Both the position numbers and the translations under genes were made by a program. A stretch of DNA of 34,885 bases, from positions 1-34,885 of the forward strand of contig JAJYYI010000022.1 in the NCBI GenBank assembly GCA_021801125.1, given 5' to 3'. The stretch is from Deltaproteobacteria bacterium. GTDB taxonomy: Bacteria; Desulfobacterota; Binatia; Binatales; Binataceae. Positions 15,355 to 24,460 of the stretch are shown here, in pieces. The stretch's first letter is position 1, and each line of letters starts with the position of its first letter. Under the pieces are notes generated by a model, which made no database searches, was not told the DNA's origin, and saw only the letters and a list, made by a program, of their open reading frames with translations.

Positions 15355-15902
15355 GGGGCGGTGGCCTCGCCGAAACCAGAGTGCCGTTCGATGATGACTG
15401 GTACGAAGTCGTCCAAGATGGGAGCAAATTGCTTCAGGGAGATCTGCTTTCTGCATGTCCCATATTACGGTTAGATCGCGACGTACCCTATCCTCTGCCA
15501 GACGAGATCCCCACAATAGTACAGCCGGCTGACATTGTAGTTCTTACGCAGAGCTGTGATTCCGATCAAAACAAGGTGACGGGTGTCGTGTGTTGCACCC
15601 ACTTTGATCTGGAAGAAGCAAAGGAAAAGAACCAACAGCTCTCGAGAAAAAACGTTCTCGAGGAAATAAAGAAGGGTCGCCACGTCCGTTATACGCTGCT
15701 GGCGGCGAGGGACGCGCACCCAAGTATCAGGCTTCGGATCGTCGACCTCGGTGATATTTTTGTGCTGCCGAAGACGTTTCTAGAAAAGGTTGCCGCATCA
15801 CAGAATCCGCGCCTGCGCTTGCGCACACCATATAGGGAACACCTCGCGCAAGCCTTCGGACGATTCTACATGCGGGTTGCTCTTCCTCGCGAGCCGTTTT
15901 GA
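15351..15902 (+). CDS. Unknown 'QSCD' family protein, third gene of candidate trio
   Basis: A 183-residue protein of an uncharacterised but recurrent family. It has an early QGDLLSACPILRL, then ADIVVLTQSCDSDQNK, then VDLGDIFVLPKTFL, and a C-terminal LRLRTPYREHLAQAFGRFYM. From memory, proteins with this QSCD and PYREHLxQAFxRF pattern are common in bacteria and sometimes sit beside TIGR04255 genes. The conserved cysteine and the charged C-terminal segment could be functional but nothing is proven. Starts at TTG 15351 (overlapping the previous stop) or GTG 15381. It converges on the BrxC-like gene 79 bp away. Confidence 0.78.
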   Translation: MRGGGLAETRVPFDDDWYEVVQDGSKLLQGDLLSACPILRLDRDVPYPLPDEIPTIVQPADIVVLTQSCDSDQNKVTGVVCCTHFDLEEAKEKNQQLSRKNVLEEIKKGRHVRYTLLAARDAHPSIRLRIVDLGDIFVLPKTFLEKVAASQNPRLRLRTPYREHLAQAFGRFYMRVALPREPF

Positions 15903-15981
15903 CCAACACAGCTTTGCTGAATAAGGGTTGCCGGGAAAGTTTCTGGAATTTCATGGCTAGACTACTATCTCCTCGGCTGCT

Positions 15982-18900
15982 CTATGACTTCCGTTCGTTC
16001 AGGATGTTAAGGTAATGCCCGTCGTCCCATTCGTGTTCCAGGTACTGCCGGAAATCCTCAACCACAGAATTGATATCGCTCTTGTCCCAGAGGACCGAAG
16101 TCCGAGGTTGAAACGCGGAAAGCGAGACTGCCTTCGGAGTCTTTTCTCCAACCGCGGCGGCCAGTAGCTTGGCGAGCACCTCTAGATCCGCCGTCGGCAT
16201 CGTCCGCAGACACTCAGCCATCGTTTCCGCCGTGCGGGCAGCGAGGAGTTCCTGCGCGGGTTTCAGGTCGTGCGCGGACTCCAGTTTCTCGTGTATCCGT
16301 CGCGTCATCAGGAATCCCGCGAAGCGGAGCAGCGCGTCTTGTCCAGCGGCTTGTAATTGAGCAGCGGCCTCACGCCGACGTTCGACCTCTTCCGCCAAGC
16401 GCCGGAAACTCAGCTCGCGATTTTCAACTTCGTCGAGTACGGTCCCGCGTTCGCGAACCTCGCGCTCAGCGAGATCGCGATCCTCTGGCGAGCGGCGCAG
16501 CCGCGGCGGCCGCGTCGATGCGCTTTCACGAAGCGTTCGAGCCGCCGACTTTGCTTCGGTTACCGTCGAGAGCTGCTGCAAGACTCGAAGGGGATCGCCG
16601 CCTAGGATGCCGTTGGCGGCGGATTCCACGTCGGCCTGTGACGCCTGTAGCGCCATCAAATTGTCGAGATAGGCAGGTACGTACGACTTTTCCAGCTTTT
16701 CGAGTCGCGGCAGAAGCCGTGTCTGAACAGTGTCGGGGTTGATAATCAAGTCCGGAGCATTCTGAAGCTCTTTCTGTACTTCTTGCTGAGCACGCCCGAT
16801 CTCCACGGTCGCCGCATTATCGGGCGGAAGCGGAGCATTGGCCAATCGCGCGGCACGCAAGAGAAGGGTACGCGTGTCGGTGAACCGTTCGCGTAGCTCT
16901 TTGAGCCGTCGCACATTCTCACGAAACGTCGTTAGATGCGACGACGTCAGCTCTTCTACACTGGCTACGCCAGCCGCACAGACCACCGCCCTCGCGAATG
17001 CTTCAAAGACCTCATCATGAGAAAATGTCTCAGGCTTTTTCTCCTTGGCAAATTGCAGCCAAAAGAGCAGCAAGTCATCGAACGGGTTGTCGCGCTGGCG
17101 CTTCAGGATGCGAAACAGTTCCTTGAGATCGTCATCGATCCGCTGAAGATCGCCGGTTTCCAGCCAACGATCGGTCCACAACTCGCGGAGAGCTTCCTCG
17201 GCTCTTGGCTGGTCGTATTTCGTACCCAGGGAGCCGGGAGTCTGTTCGAGTACCGCTTCCAGATAGGGCGCAAGAAGAGGCCATGCTTCAGGCGCCTTGG
17301 CCAGCTCGATTCGTTGAAGTCCGCGAAGCGTCTCCGGTTTGAAGTCGATGTTGGCGATCGTGGACCTGTCGATCCACGCGCCCTTTCGATCGCTGATTCT
17401 GATCTGCCCCTGCTGCGCAAGGCAGAGCAGATAGACATCCACCATGCGACGGGTCAGCCCCGGCGACTCGTTCCCATCCTTTGGGTCATAGCCCGTGAAC
17501 CAATTGTAAACCGTTCGAATATCGAGGCCGGCGCCACCGCGTTCTTCAACACGTTCCCGGATCTGCTGGTAGAACTGGGAGCGCGACGGATTAAGCCGCC
17601 TCGGGTCGTTTTCATCAACAAGACCGAGCGGACCGGCAAAGTTCTCAACTGCGCTCCAGAGCTGATCGCCTTCGCTCACCGCTTTGCCCAGTTTGACGAG
17701 ACCGTTGATCAGCTTGACGGCGCCTTGCACGTCGAACTTGCGATTACCGAAGTCGATCGATTTCGAGGCATAGCAGGTATCCATCGCTTTGCGCGCCATC
17801 GATTCGATTGCGCCGCGAACGCCCCCGACCGTCTCAATTTCAAGCGAGGTTCTGCAGGTTTTTGCGACGCCCCGAGCGTAGATCGACTGGATGATCGCAA
17901 AAGCCCGTGACGCTTCACGGCGAAAAGTGATCCGCGCCTCTTTCGCGATTTTCGTGTCGTTGTCGCCAGCAACGTAAAGATGCGCCATAACCGCGGCCAG
18001 CGTCGCGCGTTCCTGTTCCGTTGGTTCTGCTGGCGCCCAGACGCACAGGCGCGGGTCCGCCGGCTGCCGGCGCTTGAGAAATGCCTCAACGTCCTTTTCC
18101 GTCGCGGGGCGGGTGGCGACAAAAATGGTGAAATCGTCTTCGTTGCCGTGAGTGTCAATCTCGGGCGGCTGGACGTTTGGCAGCGTGAGGTCGGCGCCGG
18201 TCACGCGGCCTGAGCGCTCCTGTCCATGCCAGGTGACCTTGATTTGAACCTGACGGCCTTCTTCAGCAGTAAGGAAATCCGCAAGCGGCGAGGATTCCTC
18301 GGCGTCGGAAAAGCGAAGAATCTGGTCGAGATATCGCAAGAACAGGGGCCGGTCGGTTTTGAGCTTTTCGGTCGCTTGGAAGACCAGATCGTCGTACTGG
18401 CCGCTCTCTTTGGGCACGAACTCGTAGCGGCCTTCGCGCTGCCGTATCTGGTTGCGCAGCTTGGTTCGCATTTCATCGAGCAGGGTCTCGTAATGGTCGA
18501 GCTGCGCCTGAAGTTGATCCTCACCCGGCTTCAGGTCGCACACCGCGTCGAGAATCTGCTCTTTGGTCAATCCCGCCACGCCGGCGATATGGTAGAGGAA
18601 CAACGTATTTAGGATGCGCTCGGCCCGCGTGCGATTCTGCGGACGGGCAAGCATTCCGTCATTGATTCGCTTCAGGGTTGCCTGAGCCGCTTCCAGTGCG
18701 GCCACTGCCTCCCTGAATCGGCTACGGATGCTGATGGCGCCTGATGCCGACGTGGAAGGCGTTTCGGCGTACGACATGAGATCGTCGAATACGTTCCAAA
18801 GCGGCACGAGATCTTTGTCCTGCTTCTGGATCGCACGCTTGAGCGCCGTATGCAGGAACGCGATCGTCGAGCGCGTGCCGGTAAGCCTGGTCGAAATCGC

Positions 18901-20124
18901 CCGGATGATCTCGATCGACTCCGGCGGGAAAGGGAACGAGGCCTCGAAATCCTCGGCGCTGGTGTTTTTCACCCACGGGATGAGGCTCTTGTATCCCGAG
19001 TAGTAAACCGAAACGGCTCTACGATCTATGATGGTCCGGGTCCTTTGGACGACGATATCGCGGAAGCGTTCGGCCTTATGCTCCAACAGCTCCTCGCGCA
19101 GACGATCGGGCCCGATTATTTTGCGAGGATTGGTATGTTCCGACTGCGCCGCGACGATCGTCCAGATCGGAAGCCCGTCCGACTTGGCAAGTTTGCTCGA
19201 TAGCGTGAGCAGGCAATCCTCGTCTTCGGCGGTGAACTGCGAGCGGCGCAGATACTCGGACATCTCGTCGATCGCGATTAGAACTCCCTTGTAGCCCGCC
19301 TCAAGGATGTCGCGCACCGCCCGCGACAGGCGCTCACCGCGCTCCGTCGCGACCTTGGGCGCCAGGTTCTTGTACCGATAGAAAGCCGCCAGTACCCGGC
19401 CTGCGTCGCGCTGAGAGGCTGGCTCTTTCAGCGCCCGGATCAGCTCGTCGTACTCATACTTCGGCAGGCCTCGCGTCAGCCTCTGGTCGGCCAGGAACGT
19501 GCGCAAATCGTTTCGGAAGAGCCGTTCGTGTTCCTGGAGGAACAACCGGGCTAGATGTTCTTCGGGATATACCGCAAGTGGTTTGCCCTGCAGAAGGTCG
19601 AAAGTGGTTTGGGCCTCCTCCAGGACGAAGTCTTCGAGTTTGCGATCGTGGCCGCCGCCGCTACCTTCGAGCGAGAAGACGATCGGGAAAATCTTCTTGT
19701 TCTCGATTTTCTTCCGCCAGACGGAATCCAGCCGGGCCCCTGGTCCGGCCTTTTTCTCTTCGTCCTCGCGCTGCTTTACGCGATCCCATGCGCGCGGCCC
19801 GCCGAGCGCGATAACCGCGCTCGCCGCCAACAGATGCGACTTGCCGACGCCGAACTCCGCCTGAATCCAGAAACCCTGCCCCTCGTCTTCAGCGATCCGC
19901 TGCAGGATATCGTTCAGGTAGCGGCGCACCGGGTCGATGAAGAATTCGTCGAGCGTCTCAAGCCGTACGCGCCCTTTCTTTTTGGACTCCCGGCGTTCCG
20001 CGTCGCTCTTGCCTTCCCAGACGTGCTGAGTCAGCGAGTAGACGCTGTGGACTTCCTTTGGGACCTTGAGGATGTCCTTGAGCGGCGGGCGCGCCGCAAA
20101 ATTCGAGAGACTCGACTGACTCAT
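15982..20124 (-). CDS. brxC: BrxC-like giant P-loop ATPase (DUF6079 type), last gene of BREX-like operon
   Basis: A 1380-residue protein. The AAA-type ATPase is N-terminal: Walker A in IQAEFGVGKSHLLAAS (residues about 87-102), a long insert, then Walker B VLIAIDEMSEYL (281-292). The large remainder is helical, and its last 300 residues are arginine/glutamate rich with likely coiled coil (EEVERRREAAAQLQAAGQ). This matches BrxC/PglY proteins, which power BREX complexes and are needed for both methylation and phage blocking. Best resemblance is to the DUF6079-type BrxC, not to the E. coli type 1 protein. The ATG overlaps the methyltransferase stop by 4 bp. Confidence 0.82.
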   Translation of the reverse strand: MSQSSLSNFAARPPLKDILKVPKEVHSVYSLTQHVWEGKSDAERRESKKKGRVRLETLDEFFIDPVRRYLNDILQRIAEDEGQGFWIQAEFGVGKSHLLAASAVIALGGPRAWDRVKQREDEEKKAGPGARLDSVWRKKIENKKIFPIVFSLEGSGGGHDRKLEDFVLEEAQTTFDLLQGKPLAVYPEEHLARLFLQEHERLFRNDLRTFLADQRLTRGLPKYEYDELIRALKEPASQRDAGRVLAAFYRYKNLAPKVATERGERLSRAVRDILEAGYKGVLIAIDEMSEYLRRSQFTAEDEDCLLTLSSKLAKSDGLPIWTIVAAQSEHTNPRKIIGPDRLREELLEHKAERFRDIVVQRTRTIIDRRAVSVYYSGYKSLIPWVKNTSAEDFEASFPFPPESIEIIRAISTRLTGTRSTIAFLHTALKRAIQKQDKDLVPLWNVFDDLMSYAETPSTSASGAISIRSRFREAVAALEAAQATLKRINDGMLARPQNRTRAERILNTLFLYHIAGVAGLTKEQILDAVCDLKPGEDQLQAQLDHYETLLDEMRTKLRNQIRQREGRYEFVPKESGQYDDLVFQATEKLKTDRPLFLRYLDQILRFSDAEESSPLADFLTAEEGRQVQIKVTWHGQERSGRVTGADLTLPNVQPPEIDTHGNEDDFTIFVATRPATEKDVEAFLKRRQPADPRLCVWAPAEPTEQERATLAAVMAHLYVAGDNDTKIAKEARITFRREASRAFAIIQSIYARGVAKTCRTSLEIETVGGVRGAIESMARKAMDTCYASKSIDFGNRKFDVQGAVKLINGLVKLGKAVSEGDQLWSAVENFAGPLGLVDENDPRRLNPSRSQFYQQIRERVEERGGAGLDIRTVYNWFTGYDPKDGNESPGLTRRMVDVYLLCLAQQGQIRISDRKGAWIDRSTIANIDFKPETLRGLQRIELAKAPEAWPLLAPYLEAVLEQTPGSLGTKYDQPRAEEALRELWTDRWLETGDLQRIDDDLKELFRILKRQRDNPFDDLLLFWLQFAKEKKPETFSHDEVFEAFARAVVCAAGVASVEELTSSHLTTFRENVRRLKELRERFTDTRTLLLRAARLANAPLPPDNAATVEIGRAQQEVQKELQNAPDLIINPDTVQTRLLPRLEKLEKSYVPAYLDNLMALQASQADVESAANGILGGDPLRVLQQLSTVTEAKSAARTLRESASTRPPRLRRSPEDRDLAEREVRERGTVLDEVENRELSFRRLAEEVERRREAAAQLQAAGQDALLRFAGFLMTRRIHEKLESAHDLKPAQELLAARTAETMAECLRTMPTADLEVLAKLLAAAVGEKTPKAVSLSAFQPRTSVLWDKSDINSVVEDFRQYLEHEWDDGHYLNILNERKS

Positions 20125-22988
20125 TCGTCCGAGGCCTCCTCGGCTTCCTCCGATTCCTCTTCAGCTTCCGGCTGCCCCGCTGCGCGGCGGGCGGCGCGCC
20201 GGCAGCGCTGATACCATTCTTCGGCGTCGTACCGATCATCCTCGCCAAGCTGCGCGAGCTGGGCGGCGAGGCCGCCCTGTTCAAAAAGCACGACGCCCTC
20301 CTCGGCAAGACCGAACATAGCGCAATGCTTCATCCAGGCGTGCAGCGTCTTCAGGTCGGGGCGGCGCTCGGGCGGAAAGTCGCCTTCGCCTCTTATAAAG
20401 GCTACGAACTGGCGGATGCGCCGGCCGATGCCGGTCTGACGGGCGGCGCATAGCGAGGCGGCTTCGTTGTGGTCGGGCGCCCGGTAAAGCCACTTTTCGC
20501 CGTCGCGGAAACGCACAAGGTATTCATCGAGAAACTCCGCCAGGTTGCGCCGTGGCGTCGCTCCGGCCCCGCGGCCTTTGAGCCATCGCGTCAGGTAAAA
20601 GAACAGGCAATCGTAGAACTCGACGCCCCTGAGCCGTCCAGCAAGCTTGAAGGCTGCGGCTTGCTTCGCGTCCTTTATGAGCGACCGTTTGATGAAGGAC
20701 TCGATATCGTTGATGAAGGACTCGATATCGTTTTCGGCGGTGTCTTCATCGGCCAGATGCGGCGTCTTTAACACGATCTCCGCCCCGAAGGTCGCCGGCA
20801 CGCCCGCACAGCGCAGCCGGGCGAAACGCACCAGCGCATCGCCGGCCCGCTCTTCGTTTTGGATATCGCCTTCCGAAAGGCTTTCGAACTCCTCTTTTAG
20901 GAACCAGCGCCCGGACTCGGAACGGAACGCCACTTCGGAAAGGATGTCGTCAAAGCGATGCTCCGCCATCTGGCCGCGTGTCAGCAGGCGTTTGAGCACC
21001 GTATCCCACAGCTTGTCGCGGGTCTGCCCGGCGGTTGCGGAGAGCGTCTCGATGAGGATTTCGCGGACGCGCGCGGACACGAACCGCAGCTCGCCCTGCC
21101 CGTTCTCGCCCCGTTCGCCGGGGCGCGCCTTGCGGCAGTTCAGGACGAGATCGGACTTTACCACCTTCTCCGCGAAAAGCTGATTGAGACTCTTTTGCCT
21201 TGGATCGAGGACGGTGACCGTGTGAATTTCAAACCCGGTGTCCAGCAGCATGTTCTGGACGCGAGTCCACGTGCCAGGATCGGTGTCGTGGTAGCAGAGC
21301 GAAAGCCACCGGCCAGGCTTAAGCGCTTCATAGCAGCGCGCCAGCACCGCTCGAAGATCGCTTTCCCAGTCGTCAACTGACTTGTTCCGGAAGGGATTTA
21401 CGATAATTTCGTCGTTTAGCCACGAACCGTCGAAGCCTAGCCATGACTCCCACACGAAATTGAGCTCACCATATTGAACGCTGTCGACATAAGACGGGTC
21501 GGTAAAGATGTAGTCTATTGAAGCGGCTTGCAAGCATTGTGCGGTTCCAGCGCTTTCTGCTGTCACGACCGCGTCGCCATTCAGATAATCGAGCAATGTG
21601 TGCTCCGCTTGCTCGATCTTCTTTACCTTGTTAATGAGGTGCCGCGTTGGGGTTTCGATGCTCGAGATCTGAGGAATGTAGTAGGTTCCTGTGAGTAGAT
21701 AGAACGGAAAGGTGGCGTACGGAACGTACCTGTTCATTCGACTCAGGCCCATGCAGACGCCGGTGAATGCAAGCTGTAGCGCTTCAACTGACTGCTCTGG
21801 CTGACGTGTACGTCGCAGTGCGGAGAGCCATGCTGCGAGCGCCCAGAGGTTGCGCTTGGTGTAAAGGTCTTTAAGTTCCCGCGCATCCTCGGGCCGGAAG
21901 TCTTTTTTATAGCCAAACCTGTACGGGAGCGCTTTCCAAAGGTCACCCTTCGGGTACCAATGCGGGCTCTCGGCTCTTTCGATCGTCTCGATCTTCCCGA
22001 GGTCGTACTTCTCAAAATACCGGCCCTTGCGCGAGCGCCGGTCTTCATCGTGCCGGCGCTCATCGGATTTAGGCTTGCATCTGTCAAGGCAACCGTAGCG
22101 AACAAGCACCGGAACCGCGCCGAACTTCTTCGTGCGCGTCGAGATAACGAACTCGCGATGCGGATGGCCGTGGCTTGCGGCCAGGCAATGCGGGCAGACC
22201 CGTTTTTTCTTCAGTTCCGTCCGCCCGGCTTTCCTGCCGCCGACCGGATAGGGCACCTGCTTTTCCGGACAGTCGAACAGCGCCACCACCTGCGCGCAAT
22301 TCGGGCATTGAAAGCGCTCCGAATAAACCACATACTCCGTGGTCGCCTCTCCCTCGCATCGGTCGCATCGCGTCTCGTAAAGCCAATCCAGTTCCTGCTC
22401 AAGGTTCGCGATATCCTTGCCAGTTATTTCCTTGAGCTTGCGCCGGAGATCGGCCGGATATGGTTCAGTCATCGTCCGCTCGTAGGCGGCGCGCAGCTCG
22501 TCCGGATCTACCGGATGGGTGTAGCAATGCGAAATGAAGGCGGCGGCGGGCGAGGCGTCGATCAGCACGCACGGCCGATCCTCCATCATCGCGGCCACGC
22601 CCGTCATCCCGGAACCGGAGAAGCAATCGAGAACCAGGCCGGTTCCACGCGGATAATATTTCTCCGGCACGTAATGGCGGATGTATTCCCGGATTGCGGC
22701 CCAATGCTTCTTCGACCAGTAGCTGTGCATGTCGTAGATCGCCTTGGGCGGCGCAGCCTTATCGACGATCAAGTCGCGGTCGAAGGCGGGAACGTCGTAT
22801 TTGTCCGTGGCCGGATCGTAAGGCGTGGCGTGCGCCTTGATGAATTCCTCAAGCCGCGGATTCGGCCCCGGCACAAACGGCTCGTAGGGGCGCGGCGCGG
22901 ATTTGGCCGACGCCTTGAGCTTGAGAGTTTCCTGTGATGGAGCTTTCGCGGATACGGACCTGATCGCCACCTGGTTTATCCCCCTCAA
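20121..22988 (-). CDS. Zinc-ribbon DNA methyltransferase of the BREX-like operon
   Basis: A 955-residue amino-methyltransferase. The SAM-binding motif LVLDCFSGSGMTGVAA is at 118-133. The catalytic motif IV is DPSY (497-500, context YIFTDPSYVDSVQYG), with the motif order of alpha-class enzymes. Between them are cysteine pairs at 208/211, 228/231 and 265/268 plus C300/C304, which look like zinc ribbons in the region expected to read DNA. The C-terminal 400 residues are unrecognised and end acidic. It occupies the PglX place, but PglX is larger, usually has NPPY and lacks such ribbons. It probably marks host DNA at the system's recognition site. Both ends overlap neighbours by 4 bp. Confidence 0.82.
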   Translation of the reverse strand: MRGINQVAIRSVSAKAPSQETLKLKASAKSAPRPYEPFVPGPNPRLEEFIKAHATPYDPATDKYDVPAFDRDLIVDKAAPPKAIYDMHSYWSKKHWAAIREYIRHYVPEKYYPRGTGLVLDCFSGSGMTGVAAMMEDRPCVLIDASPAAAFISHCYTHPVDPDELRAAYERTMTEPYPADLRRKLKEITGKDIANLEQELDWLYETRCDRCEGEATTEYVVYSERFQCPNCAQVVALFDCPEKQVPYPVGGRKAGRTELKKKRVCPHCLAASHGHPHREFVISTRTKKFGAVPVLVRYGCLDRCKPKSDERRHDEDRRSRKGRYFEKYDLGKIETIERAESPHWYPKGDLWKALPYRFGYKKDFRPEDARELKDLYTKRNLWALAAWLSALRRTRQPEQSVEALQLAFTGVCMGLSRMNRYVPYATFPFYLLTGTYYIPQISSIETPTRHLINKVKKIEQAEHTLLDYLNGDAVVTAESAGTAQCLQAASIDYIFTDPSYVDSVQYGELNFVWESWLGFDGSWLNDEIIVNPFRNKSVDDWESDLRAVLARCYEALKPGRWLSLCYHDTDPGTWTRVQNMLLDTGFEIHTVTVLDPRQKSLNQLFAEKVVKSDLVLNCRKARPGERGENGQGELRFVSARVREILIETLSATAGQTRDKLWDTVLKRLLTRGQMAEHRFDDILSEVAFRSESGRWFLKEEFESLSEGDIQNEERAGDALVRFARLRCAGVPATFGAEIVLKTPHLADEDTAENDIESFINDIESFIKRSLIKDAKQAAAFKLAGRLRGVEFYDCLFFYLTRWLKGRGAGATPRRNLAEFLDEYLVRFRDGEKWLYRAPDHNEAASLCAARQTGIGRRIRQFVAFIRGEGDFPPERRPDLKTLHAWMKHCAMFGLAEEGVVLFEQGGLAAQLAQLGEDDRYDAEEWYQRCRRAARRAAGQPEAEEESEEAEEASDE
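20691..20732. repeat. Perfect 21-bp tandem duplication inside methyltransferase
   Basis: GATGAAGGACTCGATATCGTT occurs at 20691-20711 and again at 20712-20732. It adds seven in-frame residues (the ESFIND-type segment appears twice). The absence of any mismatch implies a recent event or active length variation. Confidence 0.9.
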
Positions 22989-23569
22989 TCGGCGAGCTCA
23001 AAGACCCATCCCGAGTGCCGGAAAATCAGGGGATCGGGAAACTCGCGGCGGGCCTGCGGGTCTTCGTCGAAAATCCAGAGCCGGCCGTCGCGCATCGCGC
23101 CCGGCACAAGCAGGCATACCCGTTTGCCGTTGATCGCAACCTGGCGAACCAGCGAAATGTCGTTATTGCCGATGTCGTAGGCATAGAGCAACTCGAAGTC
23201 CGCCAACACCAGGCCCACGATGTCGGGCTTTTCAATCCTGCTCGTGATTAGGTCGCGAAAGGTTTCGGAAAGGAGCCGGCGCAACTGCTCGTCATGATGA
23301 TTGTCGGCCAAAGCCCCGGCGCGCTCGTATTGCCCTTTTTGCTTCAGTTGGTGGTAGATCGCACGATTGATTGACAGGTATTCGACCGTGCCGAGCCGGT
23401 TGAAACTGCCGGCCTGCACCTGCTCGCGCAACCGCGCCTGAAAGGGCGCGAGCCGGGAGTAAGGACCGAAAACGCAGTAGACATGCCGGTCGTGCGCGGG
23501 AATTTCGAACAGCGTGGCGAGACGCTGGAGAATCTCGTTCGCCGGCAATCTTTTAATCTCCCCCTCCAC
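22985..23569 (-). CDS. Small BREX-like operon protein in the BrxB position
   Basis: A 194-residue soluble protein. It begins with a helical part (ANEILQRLATLFEIP), has a strand-rich centre (VGLVLADFELLYAYDIGN), and ends FRHSGWVFELAD. The size and place between the BrxA-like gene and the methyltransferase fit BrxB (DUF1788) of other BREX systems, but similarity by eye is weak. BrxF or BrxE analogues are alternatives. No P-loop is visible. The start overlaps nothing upstream (6-bp gap); the end overlaps the methyltransferase ATG by 4 bp. Confidence 0.6.
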   Translation of the reverse strand: MEGEIKRLPANEILQRLATLFEIPAHDRHVYCVFGPYSRLAPFQARLREQVQAGSFNRLGTVEYLSINRAIYHQLKQKGQYERAGALADNHHDEQLRRLLSETFRDLITSRIEKPDIVGLVLADFELLYAYDIGNNDISLVRQVAINGKRVCLLVPGAMRDGRLWIFDEDPQARREFPDPLIFRHSGWVFELAD

Positions 23570-23575
23570 GCGCCG

Positions 23576-24460
23576 TTACTCTCCTCCCTTTGGAAACAGG
23601 GAACCTTGCGGAGGCGGAAACAGAGAACGCTGCTCGGCTTGTTGCTCACGCCGAGGACGGCGATCGGCCGGTCTTATTGGAGACGTGCTTACGCGGCCGT
23701 TCGACGCGGTCTCGGCCAACAAAAGCTCCATTCGCGCGGCGCCGGAGTCAGCCAGCGTGAACTGATGGTACTGGTCGAGTTCCGAGACCTTCGAGACATG
23801 GCCGGCGTTCATCGCCGCCTGCAGCAGACCGGGAAGCGCCGCGCGCGGCCAGAGCATCGCGCGGACTTCCGGCGTCGCGGCGAACAGATCGACTCGCGTC
23901 ATGGTGCGCTCCGGAAACATCCGAGCCAGCACGTATAGAAAAGCTTCAATTGGCGGCTCTGCTCGAAGCGGTATCAGGATCGCGGGTTTGGACGGCGCAA
24001 GCTTCCGGCATCTTCGCAGTGCCGTCACGATCGCCTGGGCCACACGTTCGACCTGCTTACCTTCAAGCCGCGGGCCAAGGAACGAAAGCAACGCGGACCG
24101 CGGTGCTCCGGCTTCGTCCTGCTCCGCGAGCCAGAGCGAGGCCGTGTCCTTGAGAATTGGCACGGCTTCGATCAGCTCAAAATAGAAGATCTCACGGCCA
24201 GTGCGAGAATCACCGAACCTCGCAAGCGCGCGCGCGAGGTCAAGATTCATGCGACCGTCATGGGAGAAGCGCTGGGCGATGTATTCGGCGTAACGAAATC
24301 GCGTGATGGCGCTGCTATGGTGAAGCTTGGCGGTCAGATAAGCGCGAAATTCAACCGAGGTCGGATGAGAGAGCGCCGCGGGGAGATGCTGAAGGCTCTC
24401 CTCGATCAACGGATTATTGAAATAGGTGCGGCGCCAGCGCTGCGATATCGCCCTGGTCAC
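23576..24460 (-). CDS. BrxA-like small helical protein of the BREX-like operon
   Basis: A 294-residue protein beginning RAISQRWRRTYFNNPLIEES and largely helical, with a basic, low-complexity C-terminus (REQQAEQRSLFPPPQGSLF). BrxA (DUF1819) proteins are about 200 residues and DNA-binding; this one is longer and only loosely similar, so the BrxA label rests mostly on size and operon place. The ATG overlaps the brxL stop by 4 bp, and a 6-bp gap follows to the next gene. Confidence 0.6.
   Translation of the reverse strand: MTRAISQRWRRTYFNNPLIEESLQHLPAALSHPTSVEFRAYLTAKLHHSSAITRFRYAEYIAQRFSHDGRMNLDLARALARFGDSRTGREIFYFELIEAVPILKDTASLWLAEQDEAGAPRSALLSFLGPRLEGKQVERVAQAIVTALRRCRKLAPSKPAILIPLRAEPPIEAFLYVLARMFPERTMTRVDLFAATPEVRAMLWPRAALPGLLQAAMNAGHVSKVSELDQYHQFTLADSGAARMELLLAETASNGRVSTSPIRPADRRPRREQQAEQRSLFPPPQGSLFPKGGE

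Noticed and set aside
16936-17910. 324-residue plus-strand open frame opposite the BrxC-like gene
   Set aside because: No recognisable motif and no ribosome-binding site. It mirrors the codon bias of the real minus-strand gene.
21960-22937. 325-residue plus-strand open frame opposite the methyltransferase
   Set aside because: It is an antisense shadow in GC-rich DNA. The opposite strand has clear methyltransferase motifs and this frame has none.
20121-22988. Calling the methyltransferase PglX
   Set aside because: The catalytic motif is DPSY, not NPPY; the zinc ribbons and length differ from PglX. Only the operon role is shared.
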